Shown: piece after piece, positions 1 to 8,107 of the stretch | Position numbering within the stretch: position 1 is the stretch's first letter | Layout of the letters: each line of letters opens with the position of its first letter | Source: Opitutaceae bacterium UBA2377 | GTDB taxonomy: Bacteria > Verrucomicrobiota > Verrucomicrobiia > Opitutales > Opitutaceae | Direction: 5' to 3' | NCBI GenBank assembly: GCA_002344205.1 | Contig: DDSZ01000032.1 | Coordinates: 94,732-158,731, forward strand | DNA: 64,000 nt | Notes under the pieces: generated by a model | Told to the model about the DNA's origin: nothing | Seen by the model: the letters and a program-made list of their open reading frames with translations, nothing else | Database searches by the model: none | Position numbers and translations under genes: made by a program

Positions 1-207
1 ATCCGCGGCCGCATCTGGATCATCGCCCTGCGCGACATCGCCGCGGGGGAGGAGCTGGGTTATGACTACGGTTTCGACCTGGCGGACTGGCGGGAACATC
101 CCTGCCTGTGCGGCACCGCCGTCTGCCCCGGCTACATTGTGAAAAAGAGCCAGCGCTGGCGGGTGCGGCGGCTGCTGGCCGGCGAAAACCGGTCGGCGGC
201 GGGCTGA
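1..207 (+). CDS. SET domain-containing protein, C-terminal fragment
   Basis: Reading frame 1 is open from the window edge to a TGA at 205-207 and gives 68 residues; the start lies outside the window. The piece contains GEELGYDYGFD followed by CLCGTAVCPGYI. These match the end of a SET methyltransferase domain (the GEELxxDY segment of the pseudoknot) and the cysteine-rich post-SET motif CxCG-x4-C. SET proteins transfer methyl groups from S-adenosylmethionine to lysine side chains; small stand-alone versions occur in bacteria, where substrates are mostly unknown. The family call is firm for this fragment, but no substrate can be proposed. Confidence 0.8.
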   Translation: MRGRIWIIALRDIAAGEELGYDYGFDLADWREHPCLCGTAVCPGYIVKKSQRWRVRRLLAGENRSAAG

Positions 208-258
208 ACGGCAAAATCAGGCTTCCGCCGCGCCCCCGGCGGCGTCACGCTGCGCGCC

Positions 259-1239
259 ATGTCTTTCCGCCTGCTTCTCGTCTTCACGCTGCTTGCGGCG
301 CAAGCCGCCGCGGAAACCTTCACCTTTGCCGCAATCGGTTGCATGCCCTACCACTATGTGCCGGACATCGAGGCGCGCACGCAACGGCTGACGGCCGAGA
401 TCAACCGCTTGCAGCCGGCCTTCACCGTGCATTGCGGCGACATCCACAGCGGCGGCGAGCCGGCCAGCGACGAGCGGTTCCTTGCGGTGCGCGACTGGTT
501 CGACCGATTTGAACACCCGCTGATCTACACGCCGGGTGACAACGAGTGGACCGATGCCCACCGGCCTGCGGTCGGCGGTTACGAACCGCAGGAGCGGCTC
601 GCGCGGCTGCGGGAGATTTTCTTTGCCGAGGACCGGAGCCGTGGCGCCCGGCCGATGGACTTGGTCACGCAGCGGTCCATGCCGGGCTATGAAAAATTTT
701 CGGAAAACGCCCGCTGGACCATGCAGGGCGTGGTCTTCGCCACGGTGCATGTGGTCGGCAGCAACAACAACCTCCAGCCGGACATCCCCGGTGCGCCGGA
801 GGAATTTGCCGAGCGCGATGCGGCCAACATCGCCTGGCTCCGCGCCGTCTTCGCCGAGGCCCGCGTGACCGATGCGCCGGGCGTGGCGCTCTTCATGCAG
901 GCGCAGCCCTTCGGCTACGTGTGGGAGGTTGAGGGATTCATGCCCGGGTTTGCGGATTTTTTGGCTGCGCTTGAGGAAGAGGTGCGCGCCTTCGGCCGGC
1001 CGGTGCTGTTGGTGCATGCCGATGAGCACAAATACCGTTTGGAACAGCGGGTCGCGGTTGCCCATGACACGGCGCCCATTCCCAATCTTGTCCGCCTCGA
1101 GACCTTCGGGGCGCGCGACATCCACGGCGTCGTGGTGATCGTCGATCCGGCCTCGCAGGCGGTCTTTGCGCCGGGCCCGCTGCTGGTGCCGGGTAATCCG
1201 CTGCCGAAGCTGCCGGCGGCCGGCAAAGCCGATGAATGA
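259..1239 (+). CDS. Secreted metallophosphoesterase-like protein
   Basis: A 326-residue protein with a clear signal peptide (hydrophobic residues 4-18 ending AQAAA), so it is probably periplasmic or exported. HCGD at about 58-61 and GDNEWTD at about 93-99 resemble the GD and GDN(H/E) metal-binding blocks of calcineurin-like phosphoesterases. A clean DxH block at the N-terminus and the late GHxH block are not obvious, so catalytic competence is uncertain. The ATG at 259 sits directly before the signal peptide. The stop overlaps the start of the next gene by 8 bp, suggesting co-translation. The substrate is unknown. Confidence 0.7.
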   Translation: MSFRLLLVFTLLAAQAAAETFTFAAIGCMPYHYVPDIEARTQRLTAEINRLQPAFTVHCGDIHSGGEPASDERFLAVRDWFDRFEHPLIYTPGDNEWTDAHRPAVGGYEPQERLARLREIFFAEDRSRGARPMDLVTQRSMPGYEKFSENARWTMQGVVFATVHVVGSNNNLQPDIPGAPEEFAERDAANIAWLRAVFAEARVTDAPGVALFMQAQPFGYVWEVEGFMPGFADFLAALEEEVRAFGRPVLLVHADEHKYRLEQRVAVAHDTAPIPNLVRLETFGARDIHGVVVIVDPASQAVFAPGPLLVPGNPLPKLPAAGKADE

Positions 1240-1720
1240 CCTGAAAGAACTTCTGCTCCGTGCGCCGCGGCTCACGCTGGCGGTGGCGGAAAGTCTGACC
1301 GCCGGGCAGGTGCAGGCACGGATCGCCTCCGTCTCGGGCTCGTCGGGTTATTTTCTCGGGGGCATCACAGCCTACACGTTGGAGCAAAAGGTCCGGCACC
1401 TCGGCGTGGACCGTGCGGCGGCCGATCCGGTGGACTGCGTCTCCGCAAAGGTGGCGGAAGAAATGGCGGCCGGCGCCATCCGGCTGTTCGGCAGCGATCT
1501 GGCGGCGGCCACGACCGGCTATGCCGAGCCCAATGCCGCGCGCGGCGTGGCCGCGCCGTTTGCCTGGTGGGCGCTGGCTTGGAAGCAAGCCGATGGTTCC
1601 CTGCAGCTGCGGTCCGGCCGGGTGGATTGTCCGGGGCTGGCGCGCACCGCGGTGCAGGCCGCGGTGGCGGACGCCGTGCTGGTCGCGCTCGTGGATTGGC
1701 TGCGCGCGGAGCGCGGCTGA
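1232..1720 (+). CDS. pncC: CinA C-terminal-domain protein (nicotinamide-nucleotide amidase type)
   Basis: 162 residues starting at the ATG at 1232, inside the ATGAATGA overlap with the previous stop. An in-frame ATG at 1166 would lie deep in that gene and is less likely. The sequence carries AESLTAGQ (19-26), whose Ser21 corresponds to the catalytic serine of the family, followed by the typical SGSSGYFLGGITAY segment. The family hydrolyses nicotinamide mononucleotide to nicotinate mononucleotide and ammonia in pyridine-nucleotide recycling. The usual TGxAGPGG loop is replaced by TGYAEPNAARG, so activity may be altered. The N-terminal MoaB-like half of full CinA is absent, as in stand-alone PncC proteins. 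Confidence 0.8.
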   Translation: MNDLKELLLRAPRLTLAVAESLTAGQVQARIASVSGSSGYFLGGITAYTLEQKVRHLGVDRAAADPVDCVSAKVAEEMAAGAIRLFGSDLAAATTGYAEPNAARGVAAPFAWWALAWKQADGSLQLRSGRVDCPGLARTAVQAAVADAVLVALVDWLRAERG

Positions 1721-1948
1721 TCACTTCACCAGCCGCTGCAGCCAGAGGCCGCCGCCGAGCGTGCAGAGAAAGCCGGTGACCGCCACCTGCCAAGCGGCAT
1801 GGCCGAGGATGAGCGCATCGCGGGCCGGGCCGTCCGCCCGCAAGCCGGCGATCATGCCGGCGAGAAACAGGATGGTCCCGGCAAGGACGAGCAGGATGCC
1901 CGCGAGGATGCCGCCGCGGGGCGGAGGTGCAGCCGGTTCGGGATTCAC
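1721..1948 (-). CDS. Small two-helix membrane protein
   Basis: 75 residues with two hydrophobic segments (about 14-34 and 51-70) separated by a short polar loop. The N-terminal tail is proline-rich and predicted to be soluble. Its start overlaps the stop of the upstream VOC gene by 4 bp (ATGA), which supports a real, co-translated gene. No family was recognised. Its stop codon abuts that of the convergent CinA-type gene without a gap. Confidence 0.6.
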   Translation of the reverse strand: MNPEPAAPPPRGGILAGILLVLAGTILFLAGMIAGLRADGPARDALILGHAAWQVAVTGFLCTLGGGLWLQRLVK

Positions 1949-2367
1949 GTCAGGCTGTTTTGGAGGAACTCGATGCTTTCGCCGTTCGGTCCCTCGCAGA
2001 AGGCGAGGCGCGCCGGCACCTCGCCGGCGCCGTTGGTGGTGCGGATCGTGACATCGCAGGGCTCCACGGTAATTTTCACGCCCATGCCGCGCAGGCGCTC
2101 GACCACGGCATCAAGCCGGGTGGTGCGCAGCGCGAAGTGATAAACCGGCCCCTGCGGCGCGGGCGCCCATGCGAGGTCTTCAAAGACTTCGATGTAATTG
2201 CCGTCGCCGGCGTCGAGCATGACGGCCCGCTTCGGGGCTTCGTGCCACGCGATTTTCACCGTGCAGCCGAGGCCTTCCTGGTAGAAGCGCATGGTGCCCG
2301 CCCAGTCGCGGGTCTTCATGCACACATGGTGAAACCCGCCGCCGCCGAGGATGGGATTGGCCGGCAT
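1945..2367 (-). CDS. VOC (glyoxalase/bleomycin-resistance) family protein
   Basis: 140 residues with the VOC layout: an N-terminal GGGFHHVCMKTRDW beta-strand carrying a potential metal-binding His, followed by WAGTMRFYQEGLGC. The second half contains YHFALRT (another candidate ligand) and ends FCEGPNGESIEFLQN, where the ExxE-like glutamate sits. VOC proteins use paired beta-alpha-beta-beta-beta modules to bind a divalent metal and act as lyases, isomerases, dioxygenases or drug-binding proteins. The specific substrate cannot be told. It is followed by a coupled small membrane protein and preceded by the SYLF gene six bases upstream on the same strand. Confidence 0.8.
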   Translation of the reverse strand: MPANPILGGGGFHHVCMKTRDWAGTMRFYQEGLGCTVKIAWHEAPKRAVMLDAGDGNYIEVFEDLAWAPAPQGPVYHFALRTTRLDAVVERLRGMGVKITVEPCDVTIRTTNGAGEVPARLAFCEGPNGESIEFLQNSLT

Positions 2368-2373
2368 GGGCGC

Positions 2374-3051
2374 TCAGGGCGCGATCTGCCGCACGTAGTT
2401 GAGCAACGGCAGCACCTCTGCCGGGGGTTGGATCCAGTTGCTGTAGAGTATTTCCGGCAGGGTATAGTTGGTGCTGTAGAGCACGCGGTTGGCGGGATCG
2501 TCACGCGTGACGTAGCCGCCCTTGAAGGAGAGACCGGCGAAAAGTCCGCGTTGCTTGCTGTAAACCAGCACGGGAGTCGAAAGCACGTCGTCGTTGATGT
2601 GCTCGCGTTCGCGCACGCGCGGGCCGGCCACGGCTTTGGCATCCACGCCGGTGAGGAAGCGGTTGCGGAAAAACAGGCGCGGCGTCTCGTCGTCCATCAG
2701 CACGTAGATGGTTTCGATACGGGTGAAGCCGATCTGGAAGCCGATATTGCCTTCGCCGGCATTCATGAGGACGGGGAGGCTCCAGGTGTTGTCCGAGCGC
2801 TTGACCATGAGGGTGGCGTAGCCGTCCTTCACGCCGATGACGAAGCCGCCCCGGGCCTGGTTGAGAATTACGAGGCCGCGGGCGCGCTGCAGCACCTCGG
2901 CGGGGATCGCGGTCTCGGGGTTGGCCATGAATTCACGGAGGATGGCCTCGCAGGATTCAATGCGTTCCACGGATTCCTTGAACGTGGCGGCAACGGCGTG
3001 GCTGCCGGCCAGCAGGACGGCAAGGAGGGAAAAGGACAGGAGTTTCTTCAT
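2374..3051 (-). CDS. SYLF/YSC84-domain lipid-binding protein, secreted
   Basis: 225 residues from the ATG at 3051, which puts MKKLLSFSLLAVLLAGSHAVAA at the N-terminus as a signal peptide. An upstream in-frame ATG at 3081 would add ten residues before it. The body has the SYLF-type pattern: AxxLRxFMANPE at the front, LQRARGLVILNQARGGFVIGVKDG, then VRVRE/DVLxYSKxRGLFAGLSFKGG near the C-terminus. Bacterial SYLF (Ysc84) proteins are exported and thought to bind lipids or membranes; physiological roles are poorly defined. Confidence 0.8.
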   Translation of the reverse strand: MKKLLSFSLLAVLLAGSHAVAATFKESVERIESCEAILREFMANPETAIPAEVLQRARGLVILNQARGGFVIGVKDGYATLMVKRSDNTWSLPVLMNAGEGNIGFQIGFTRIETIYVLMDDETPRLFFRNRFLTGVDAKAVAGPRVREREHINDDVLSTPVLVYSKQRGLFAGLSFKGGYVTRDDPANRVLYSTNYTLPEILYSNWIQPPAEVLPLLNYVRQIAP

Positions 3052-3132
3052 GAGCAAGGGTGGCGGACTGGCGTTGAACAAAGCAGGGCCGCGGGAAATT
3101 GGAAAGCGCGGATTGTGCGGGGTTCCCCCGGT

Positions 3133-3504
3133 TCAGTCGAGCCCCCGGGCGGCCAGTTCATCCTCGTCCCAGCCGAGGTAGTGGCCGAGTTCATGGAGAT
3201 AGGTCAGCCGCACCTCCTCCCGGAACGCCGCCGGGTCGCCCTCGGCAAAATCCCAGAGGTTGTCGAGGTAGAGCAGGATCTGGGGCGGGGCGGGGTGGCT
3301 GTGGGAAAGCTCCGTGCCGTGGGCGTTGCCGGTGAAAAGGCCCAGGATGTCGGGCTCGAAGCCCTCGGCCAGGACGCTCTCGTCCGGCCCGGCCTCAAAA
3401 TGCACCGGCACCGCCAGCGCCAGCGGGCGGATCTCGTCCGGCAACCGCCGCTGGGTGTGGGCGACGGTCTTTTCCGCGAGCAGGGTGAGATCGGCGAGGG
3501 TCAC
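3133..3504 (-). CDS. Small zincin-like metallopeptidase family protein
   Basis: 123 residues ending TYLHELGHYLGWDEDEL. The HELGH motif (104-108) is a classical HExxH zinc site with the glutamate general base, and the downstream D/E residues could give the third ligand. The size and the PxxILLYLDNL strand preceding the motif match the short cytoplasmic metallopeptidase family (possibly DUF1025/zincin-1 type). No signal peptide is seen. Substrates of the family are unknown. It is a single gene convergent with nothing; the following flavoprotein gene diverges from it. Confidence 0.8.
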   Translation of the reverse strand: MTLADLTLLAEKTVAHTQRRLPDEIRPLALAVPVHFEAGPDESVLAEGFEPDILGLFTGNAHGTELSHSHPAPPQILLYLDNLWDFAEGDPAAFREEVRLTYLHELGHYLGWDEDELAARGLD

Positions 3505-3608
3505 GGCGCGATGTAAAGCGTGGGGACGTGCGGCGTCTAGCCCGGCTTCGTCAAAACAGTGACGCTTTTGGTTTCGACGCGCGGAAGGCCGGTTTGCACG
3601 CTGCGGGG

Positions 3609-4844
3609 ATGAGCAATCTCCGGGTGATCGTTGTCGGTGGCGGGGCGGCGGGATTTTTCGCCGCCATTGCCTGCGCGGAGAAAAATCCGTCCGCGGCGGT
3701 CACGATCTACGAGGCCACGGCGCACCCGCTGGCCAAGGTGCGCATCTCGGGCGGCGGGCGCTGCAACGTGACGCACGCGTGCTTCGAGCCGCGGGAGCTG
3801 GTGAAGCGCTATCCGCGCGGCGGGCGCGAATTGCTCGGCGCGTTCCACCGCTGGTCGCCGCGCGACACGATGGCGTGGTTTGCGGCGCGCGGGGTGGAGC
3901 TGAAAACCGAGGCGGACGGCCGGATGTTTCCCGTCACCGATGATTCGGCGACCATCGTGGATGCTTTGGTTCAGGCGGCGGCCAAGGCGGGCGTGGAAGT
4001 GCGGACAAGCCTCGGGGTGCGCAAGGTCGAGGCCGTCGGCACAGCTGTGGCGCCGGCGTTTTGGGTTACCCTGACCGACAACACGGAACTGCGCTGCGAT
4101 CGCCTGCTCATCGCGACCGGCGGCAACCGTGCCTCGGCGGGGCTCACCATCGCGGCAGCGCTGGGCCACGCCATCGAGCCGCTCGCGCCCTCGCTCTTCA
4201 CCTTTCACATCGACGACAAACGGCTCGAAGGCCTGTCCGGCATCTCCGTCGAAAACGCCGCAACTGCCGTGCCCGGCACGAAGCTCAAGGAGAGCGGCCC
4301 CCTGCTGATCACGCACTGGGGCTTGAGCGGTCCGGCGGTCCTGAAACTCTCGGCCTGGGGCGCGCGCGAACTCGCGGCCGTGAATTATGAATTTCCGTTG
4401 CGGGTAAACTTCGTGCCGCCGCACACGCGCGAGTCGCTGTTGCAGGAGTTTGCCGCCGTGCGCACGGCGCATCCGCGCAAGCAGCTCGGCACCTGGAATC
4501 CCCTCGGCCTGCCCGCGCGGCTATGGGAGCGGCTGCTGGCGGTGGCCGGCATTGCCGCCGCCACGCAGTGGGCGGGCGTGTCGAAGGATGCCCTCGCGCA
4601 GCTCGCCGGGCAGTTGGTGGCGGCGGATTTCAAGGTGGTGGGCAAGAGCATGAACAAGGAGGAATTCGTCACCTGCGGCGGCGTGCGGCTGGGCGAGGTC
4701 GATTTCAAGACGATGGCGAGCAAGCTTTGCCCCGGCCTGCATTTCGCCGGCGAGGTGCTCGACCTCGACGGCATCACCGGCGGCTTCAACTTCCAGGCGG
4801 CATGGACCACCGGCTGGCTGGCGGGCCAGGCCATGGCCGGCTGA
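3609..4844 (+). CDS. HI0933/BaiN-like flavoprotein (NAD(P)/FAD-dependent oxidoreductase)
   Basis: 411 residues from the ATG at 3609, chosen because it places the Rossmann motif VIVVGGGAAGFFAAI (about 6-20) at the N-terminus; a longer ORF start at 3528 adds an unrelated tail. Other family marks are ISGGGRCNVTHAC, the LLIATGG strand, GLSGPAVLKLS and the C-terminal FAGEVLDLDGITGGFNFQAAW block that closes over FAD. BaiN-like proteins are FAD enzymes; one member works in bile-acid dehydroxylation, most are unassigned. A stand-alone oxidoreductase, 9 bp ahead of the AEC transporter gene. Confidence 0.85.
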   Translation: MSNLRVIVVGGGAAGFFAAIACAEKNPSAAVTIYEATAHPLAKVRISGGGRCNVTHACFEPRELVKRYPRGGRELLGAFHRWSPRDTMAWFAARGVELKTEADGRMFPVTDDSATIVDALVQAAAKAGVEVRTSLGVRKVEAVGTAVAPAFWVTLTDNTELRCDRLLIATGGNRASAGLTIAAALGHAIEPLAPSLFTFHIDDKRLEGLSGISVENAATAVPGTKLKESGPLLITHWGLSGPAVLKLSAWGARELAAVNYEFPLRVNFVPPHTRESLLQEFAAVRTAHPRKQLGTWNPLGLPARLWERLLAVAGIAAATQWAGVSKDALAQLAGQLVAADFKVVGKSMNKEEFVTCGGVRLGEVDFKTMASKLCPGLHFAGEVLDLDGITGGFNFQAAWTTGWLAGQAMAG

Positions 4845-4853
4845 GCTCTTGCC

Positions 4854-5801
4854 ATGCCCACCTACCTGCAACTCCTCGCGCTGATCCTGCCGGTCTTTGG
4901 CGTGATGGCGGTCGGCGTGTTGCTGCGGCGGGTCAACGTGCTCACCGCTGCGGCCGACGAGAGCCTGCTGCGTGTCGTGGTCAACGTGCTCTACCCGTGC
5001 ATCATTTTCGAGAACGTGCACAACAACCCGGCGCTGCGCGATCCGGGCAACCTCGGCTGGGCGCCGCTGGTGGGCTTCGGCACGATGGCCGCCGGCATCG
5101 CGATCTGCTACTACGCGGCGCGGGCGCTCGGCTACACGGTCGGCACGGGGCTGCGCACCTTCGCCTTCATGGTGGGCATCTACAACTACGCCTACATCAC
5201 GGTGCCGGTGGTGGAGCGGCTCTTCGGCCGCGAGGCACTGGGCGTGCTCTTCGTGCACAACGTCGGCTGCGAGGTGGCGATCTGGGTGGTCGGCGTGCTG
5301 GTGCTCTCGGGCCGGTCGCTGCGCACCGGCTGGCGGCAGGTTTTCAGTGCCCCCGTCTGGGCGCTGGTTGTGGCCGTGGCGGTCAATCTGACCGGCTTGG
5401 GCGGGCAGGTGCCGGCGGTCGTGGCCGGGGTGATCCATGCGTTGGCGGCCTGCGCGATTCCGTTCGGGCTCATCCTCAGCGGCGCGGTGCTGGCCGAGCA
5501 TCTGTTTCAAAAACCGTCGGCGTTGGTGGATGTGCGCACCACGATTGCTTCGGTGGTGCTGCGACTCGGGGTGCTCACCGTCCTCATGCTGGCGCTGGCG
5601 CGCTACGGTCCGTTTTCGCCCGAGCTGAAGCACGTCATCCTCGTGCAGGCGGCGATGCCGGCGGGTTTTCTGCCGCTCGTGATCGTCAAGCACCACGGCG
5701 GGCACGGCCTTGTCGCGGTGCGCGTGGTGCTGGCCACCGTGGTCGCGGGCATTTTGCTGATCCCGCTGTGGCTGCGCGTCGGCCTCGCCTGGGTGGGGTG
5801 A
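4854..5801 (+). CDS. AEC (auxin efflux carrier) family transporter
   Basis: 315 residues, almost entirely hydrophobic, with about ten transmembrane segments arranged as two five-helix halves. The first half has VVNVLYPCIIFENV and FMVGIYNYAYITVPVVERLFG, typical of AEC carriers where broken helices cross; the second half has IPFGLILSGAVLAEHL and ILVQAAMPAGFLPLVI. The family exports or takes up small organic anions such as malate or malonate in bacteria. It starts 9 bp after the flavoprotein stop, so the two are probably one transcript. Substrate unassigned. Confidence 0.85.
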   Translation: MPTYLQLLALILPVFGVMAVGVLLRRVNVLTAAADESLLRVVVNVLYPCIIFENVHNNPALRDPGNLGWAPLVGFGTMAAGIAICYYAARALGYTVGTGLRTFAFMVGIYNYAYITVPVVERLFGREALGVLFVHNVGCEVAIWVVGVLVLSGRSLRTGWRQVFSAPVWALVVAVAVNLTGLGGQVPAVVAGVIHALAACAIPFGLILSGAVLAEHLFQKPSALVDVRTTIASVVLRLGVLTVLMLALARYGPFSPELKHVILVQAAMPAGFLPLVIVKHHGGHGLVAVRVVLATVVAGILLIPLWLRVGLAWVG

Positions 5802-5850
5802 TTCCCAACCCCGGGGTTGTAACCGAACCGCCACGGCCTTCACTGCTGGT

Positions 5851-6840
5851 ATGGAAAAACGCAAACTGGGCGGCTCCGACCTGATGGTTTCCGAACTCTG
5901 CCTCGGCACGATGCAGTTTGGCTGGACGGCGGACGAGGCGCAGTCCTTCGCGCTCATGGACGCCTTTGCGGCGGCCGGCGGCAACTTCATCGACACGGCC
6001 GACATCTACACCAACTGGGGACCGCGGGGTCTGGCCGGTGGCGGATGCTCCGAGGAAATCATCGGCCGCTGGCTCCGCGCGCGCGGCAACCGCGAGCGGA
6101 TGGTGATCGCCACCAAGGTGCGCGGCAAGATGGCCGAGGGTCCGGACGGCGAGGGGCTGAAACGCGACCGGGTCATCCGCTGTTGCGAGGATTCACTGCG
6201 CCGGCTGCAGGTGGATCGCATCGATCTCTACCAGTTGCACTGGACCGACCTCACGACGCCGATCGAGGAAACGCTCGGCGCGCTGGATGTGCTGGTGCGC
6301 GCCGGCAAGGTGCGCTGGATCGGCGCCTCCAACTATCCCGCATGGCGGCTGATGGAGGCTTTTTGGCGGAGCGACCAAAACGGCTGGCCACGGTTCGTCA
6401 GCTATCAGCCGGAGTATTCCCTGATGGAGCGGTCGCTGTTCGAGATGGAGGCGAAGCCGCTGTGCCGGCATTACAACCTCGGCGTTATCCCGTATTCGCC
6501 GCTTGCGGCCGGTTTTCTCACCGGCAAATACCGGCGCGACCGGGCCGTGGACAGCGTGCGGGCGCAGCATATCGCCGGCAAATATGCCCACGACCGCGGC
6601 TATGCCGTCATCGAAAAACTCGAGGAGATCGGCCGCGCCCGCGGTCGCACGGTGGCCCAGACCGCGTTGGCCTGGCTGCTGACCGATCCGGTCGTCACGT
6701 CGCCCATCATCGGGGCCAACACAGTGGCGCAATTGCGCGAGTCGCTCGGCGCGGCCGGCTGCCGGCTCGCTCCGGACGAGCTGGCCGCACTTAACAAGCT
6801 CACTGATTACCCGCGCAACTGGCGCCCGATCTGGGATTGA
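5851..6840 (+). CDS. Aldo/keto reductase
   Basis: 329 residues with the complete AKR set: LGTMQFGW near the start, NFIDTADIYTNWG (catalytic Asp and Tyr), VIATKVRG (catalytic Lys), DLYQLHWTD (catalytic His), IGASNYPAWRL, YQPEYSLMER and the cofactor-binding PIIGANTVAQL near the C-terminus. The family reduces carbonyls with NADPH in the cytoplasm on a TIM barrel. It resembles the IolS/Tas-like group. Its position 84 bp before the LacI regulator of the inositol block makes a role with inositol-derived ketones possible, but the sequence does not prove it. Confidence 0.85.
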   Translation: MEKRKLGGSDLMVSELCLGTMQFGWTADEAQSFALMDAFAAAGGNFIDTADIYTNWGPRGLAGGGCSEEIIGRWLRARGNRERMVIATKVRGKMAEGPDGEGLKRDRVIRCCEDSLRRLQVDRIDLYQLHWTDLTTPIEETLGALDVLVRAGKVRWIGASNYPAWRLMEAFWRSDQNGWPRFVSYQPEYSLMERSLFEMEAKPLCRHYNLGVIPYSPLAAGFLTGKYRRDRAVDSVRAQHIAGKYAHDRGYAVIEKLEEIGRARGRTVAQTALAWLLTDPVVTSPIIGANTVAQLRESLGAAGCRLAPDELAALNKLTDYPRNWRPIWD

Positions 6841-6924
6841 AGTGCGGTTACGCACGACTGACATGGCAATAAAAGCATTTGCATAGATTAGCCGACTAAG
6901 CACTGCCTTATACCTCCAATTGTC

Positions 6925-7920
6925 ATGACCAGCCTCACAGATGTGGCCAAACGAGCCGAGGTTTCAATCGCGACCGTTTCGCGGGTCATCAACAATTCGG
7001 ACAAAGTGGTGCCCGAAACGCGGCGCATCGTGGAAAAGGCCATGGAAGAGTTGGGCTATCACCCAAACCGGGTGGCCCGGAGGCTGCGCCAACGTGGGGG
7101 CAAACGGCATCTCCTGGGGTTGATCATCCCGGACATCCAGAACCCTTTTTTTGCCGAACTGTCCCGCGGCGTTGAGGACGTGGCCTATGCCAACCAGTTT
7201 GCCGTGATGCTCTGCAACTCCGACGAGAACCTGAAGAAGGAGAAATTTTATCTCGATGTTCTGCGTTCGGAGTCTGTGGATGGGATCATATTGCCGCCCA
7301 TCCACGAGCGCGACCCGGTGGTCTACAAACTGATCGAGGATGGCATTCCGGTGGTAACGGTGGACCGCAGCTTGTCGCAGTGCACGACCGACAAAGTGGA
7401 GGTGGACAACCGCCGCGGAGCCCATGAAGCCGTGGAACATCTGATCAAGCTCGGGCATCGTAGGATCGGGCTGATTGCCGGCCGGCTCAACGTATCCACG
7501 AGCCGGGACCGAAAGCAGGGTTTTTTGGATGCGCTGGCCGCCCACAAGTTGTCGGCGAGTGAGGCGTATGTCCGCGGAGGTGACTTCAAACAGGCCAGCG
7601 GCCGAGCGATGGCCGATCAGTTGCTTGATCTGCCCGAGCCGCCCACGGCAATTTTTGTGCTCAACAATTTGATGACCGTGGGAGCGTTGGAGGCGATCCA
7701 CCGGCGCAAGCTGCGTATCCCGGCCGACATCGCTGTCATCGGTTTCGACGACCTACCTTGGGCGGAAGCCTTGGATCCGCCGCTTACGGTCGTCAGGCAA
7801 CCCGCCTATGAGGTTGGGCAGGCGGCGGCCGATCTGTTGCTTAAGCGTCTGCAGGAGCCGAAACGGGCGGCGACACATTTGCTGCTCTTGCCAAAATTGA
7901 TAATCAGAAACTCTTGTTAA
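6925..7920 (+). CDS. LacI-family transcriptional regulator, likely regulator of the inositol/phytate genes
   Basis: 331 residues. The N-terminal HTH reads TDVAKRAEVSIATVSRVINNS with the hinge helix YHPNRVARRLRQ that enters the minor groove. The periplasmic-binding-protein-like core follows (LGLIIPDIQNPFFAEL, GIPVVTVDRSL, HRRIGLIAGRL, IAVIGFDDLPWAEALDPPLTVVRQP). LacI proteins bind CG-centred palindromes and release or grip DNA upon sugar binding. Three such palindromes lie downstream (7959-7976, 13452-13469, 19719-19736), so I infer local control of importer, iol and phytase genes; the effector is probably an inositol compound. I saw no matching palindrome just upstream of this gene itself. 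Confidence 0.9.
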   Translation: MTSLTDVAKRAEVSIATVSRVINNSDKVVPETRRIVEKAMEELGYHPNRVARRLRQRGGKRHLLGLIIPDIQNPFFAELSRGVEDVAYANQFAVMLCNSDENLKKEKFYLDVLRSESVDGIILPPIHERDPVVYKLIEDGIPVVTVDRSLSQCTTDKVEVDNRRGAHEAVEHLIKLGHRRIGLIAGRLNVSTSRDRKQGFLDALAAHKLSASEAYVRGGDFKQASGRAMADQLLDLPEPPTAIFVLNNLMTVGALEAIHRRKLRIPADIAVIGFDDLPWAEALDPPLTVVRQPAYEVGQAAADLLLKRLQEPKRAATHLLLLPKLIIRNSC

Positions 7921-7958
7921 ACAGTATTTAACGACACAATAGAGGCAATTATCCAATA

Positions 7959-7976
7959 AAGGTAAACGTTTACATT
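7959..7976. promoter_or_regulatory. LacI-type operator A
   Basis: AAGGTAAACGTTTACATT, with a perfect 12-bp core GTAAACGTTTAC centred on CG (7962-7973). It lies in the 187-bp gap between the LacI gene and the ABC ATPase gene, 131 bp upstream of the ATPase ATG. It is the best match to the shared consensus AATGTAAACGTTTACATT drawn from three sites in this island. No convincing sigma-70 promoter could be picked beside it. Confidence 0.75.
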
Positions 7977-8107
7977 GATTTCCGTGTAGGCTGTGTCCAA
8001 GTTTCACCAGCATGATTCGCCACCCCCTAGGGCGCTATTCCATCGGTCTGACCGTCTGGCTATTAAACTGCCTTGGCGCGCGTTAAGTCCTTTCTTGCGA
8101 CCACCCC

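Noticed and set aside
1927..3516. A 529-codon open frame on the + strand
   Set aside because: It is antisense to the VOC, SYLF and zincin genes, which have recognisable motifs; the translated product has none.
4521..6005. A 494-codon open frame on the - strand rich in His/Gln/Arg
   Set aside because: It is antisense to the flavoprotein, AEC transporter and aldo/keto reductase genes; composition is typical of shadow frames.
6841..6924. LacI autoregulatory operator before the LacI gene
   Set aside because: The stretch contains AT-rich sequence with partial GCAA/TTGC symmetry but no CG-centred palindrome like the other three sites.
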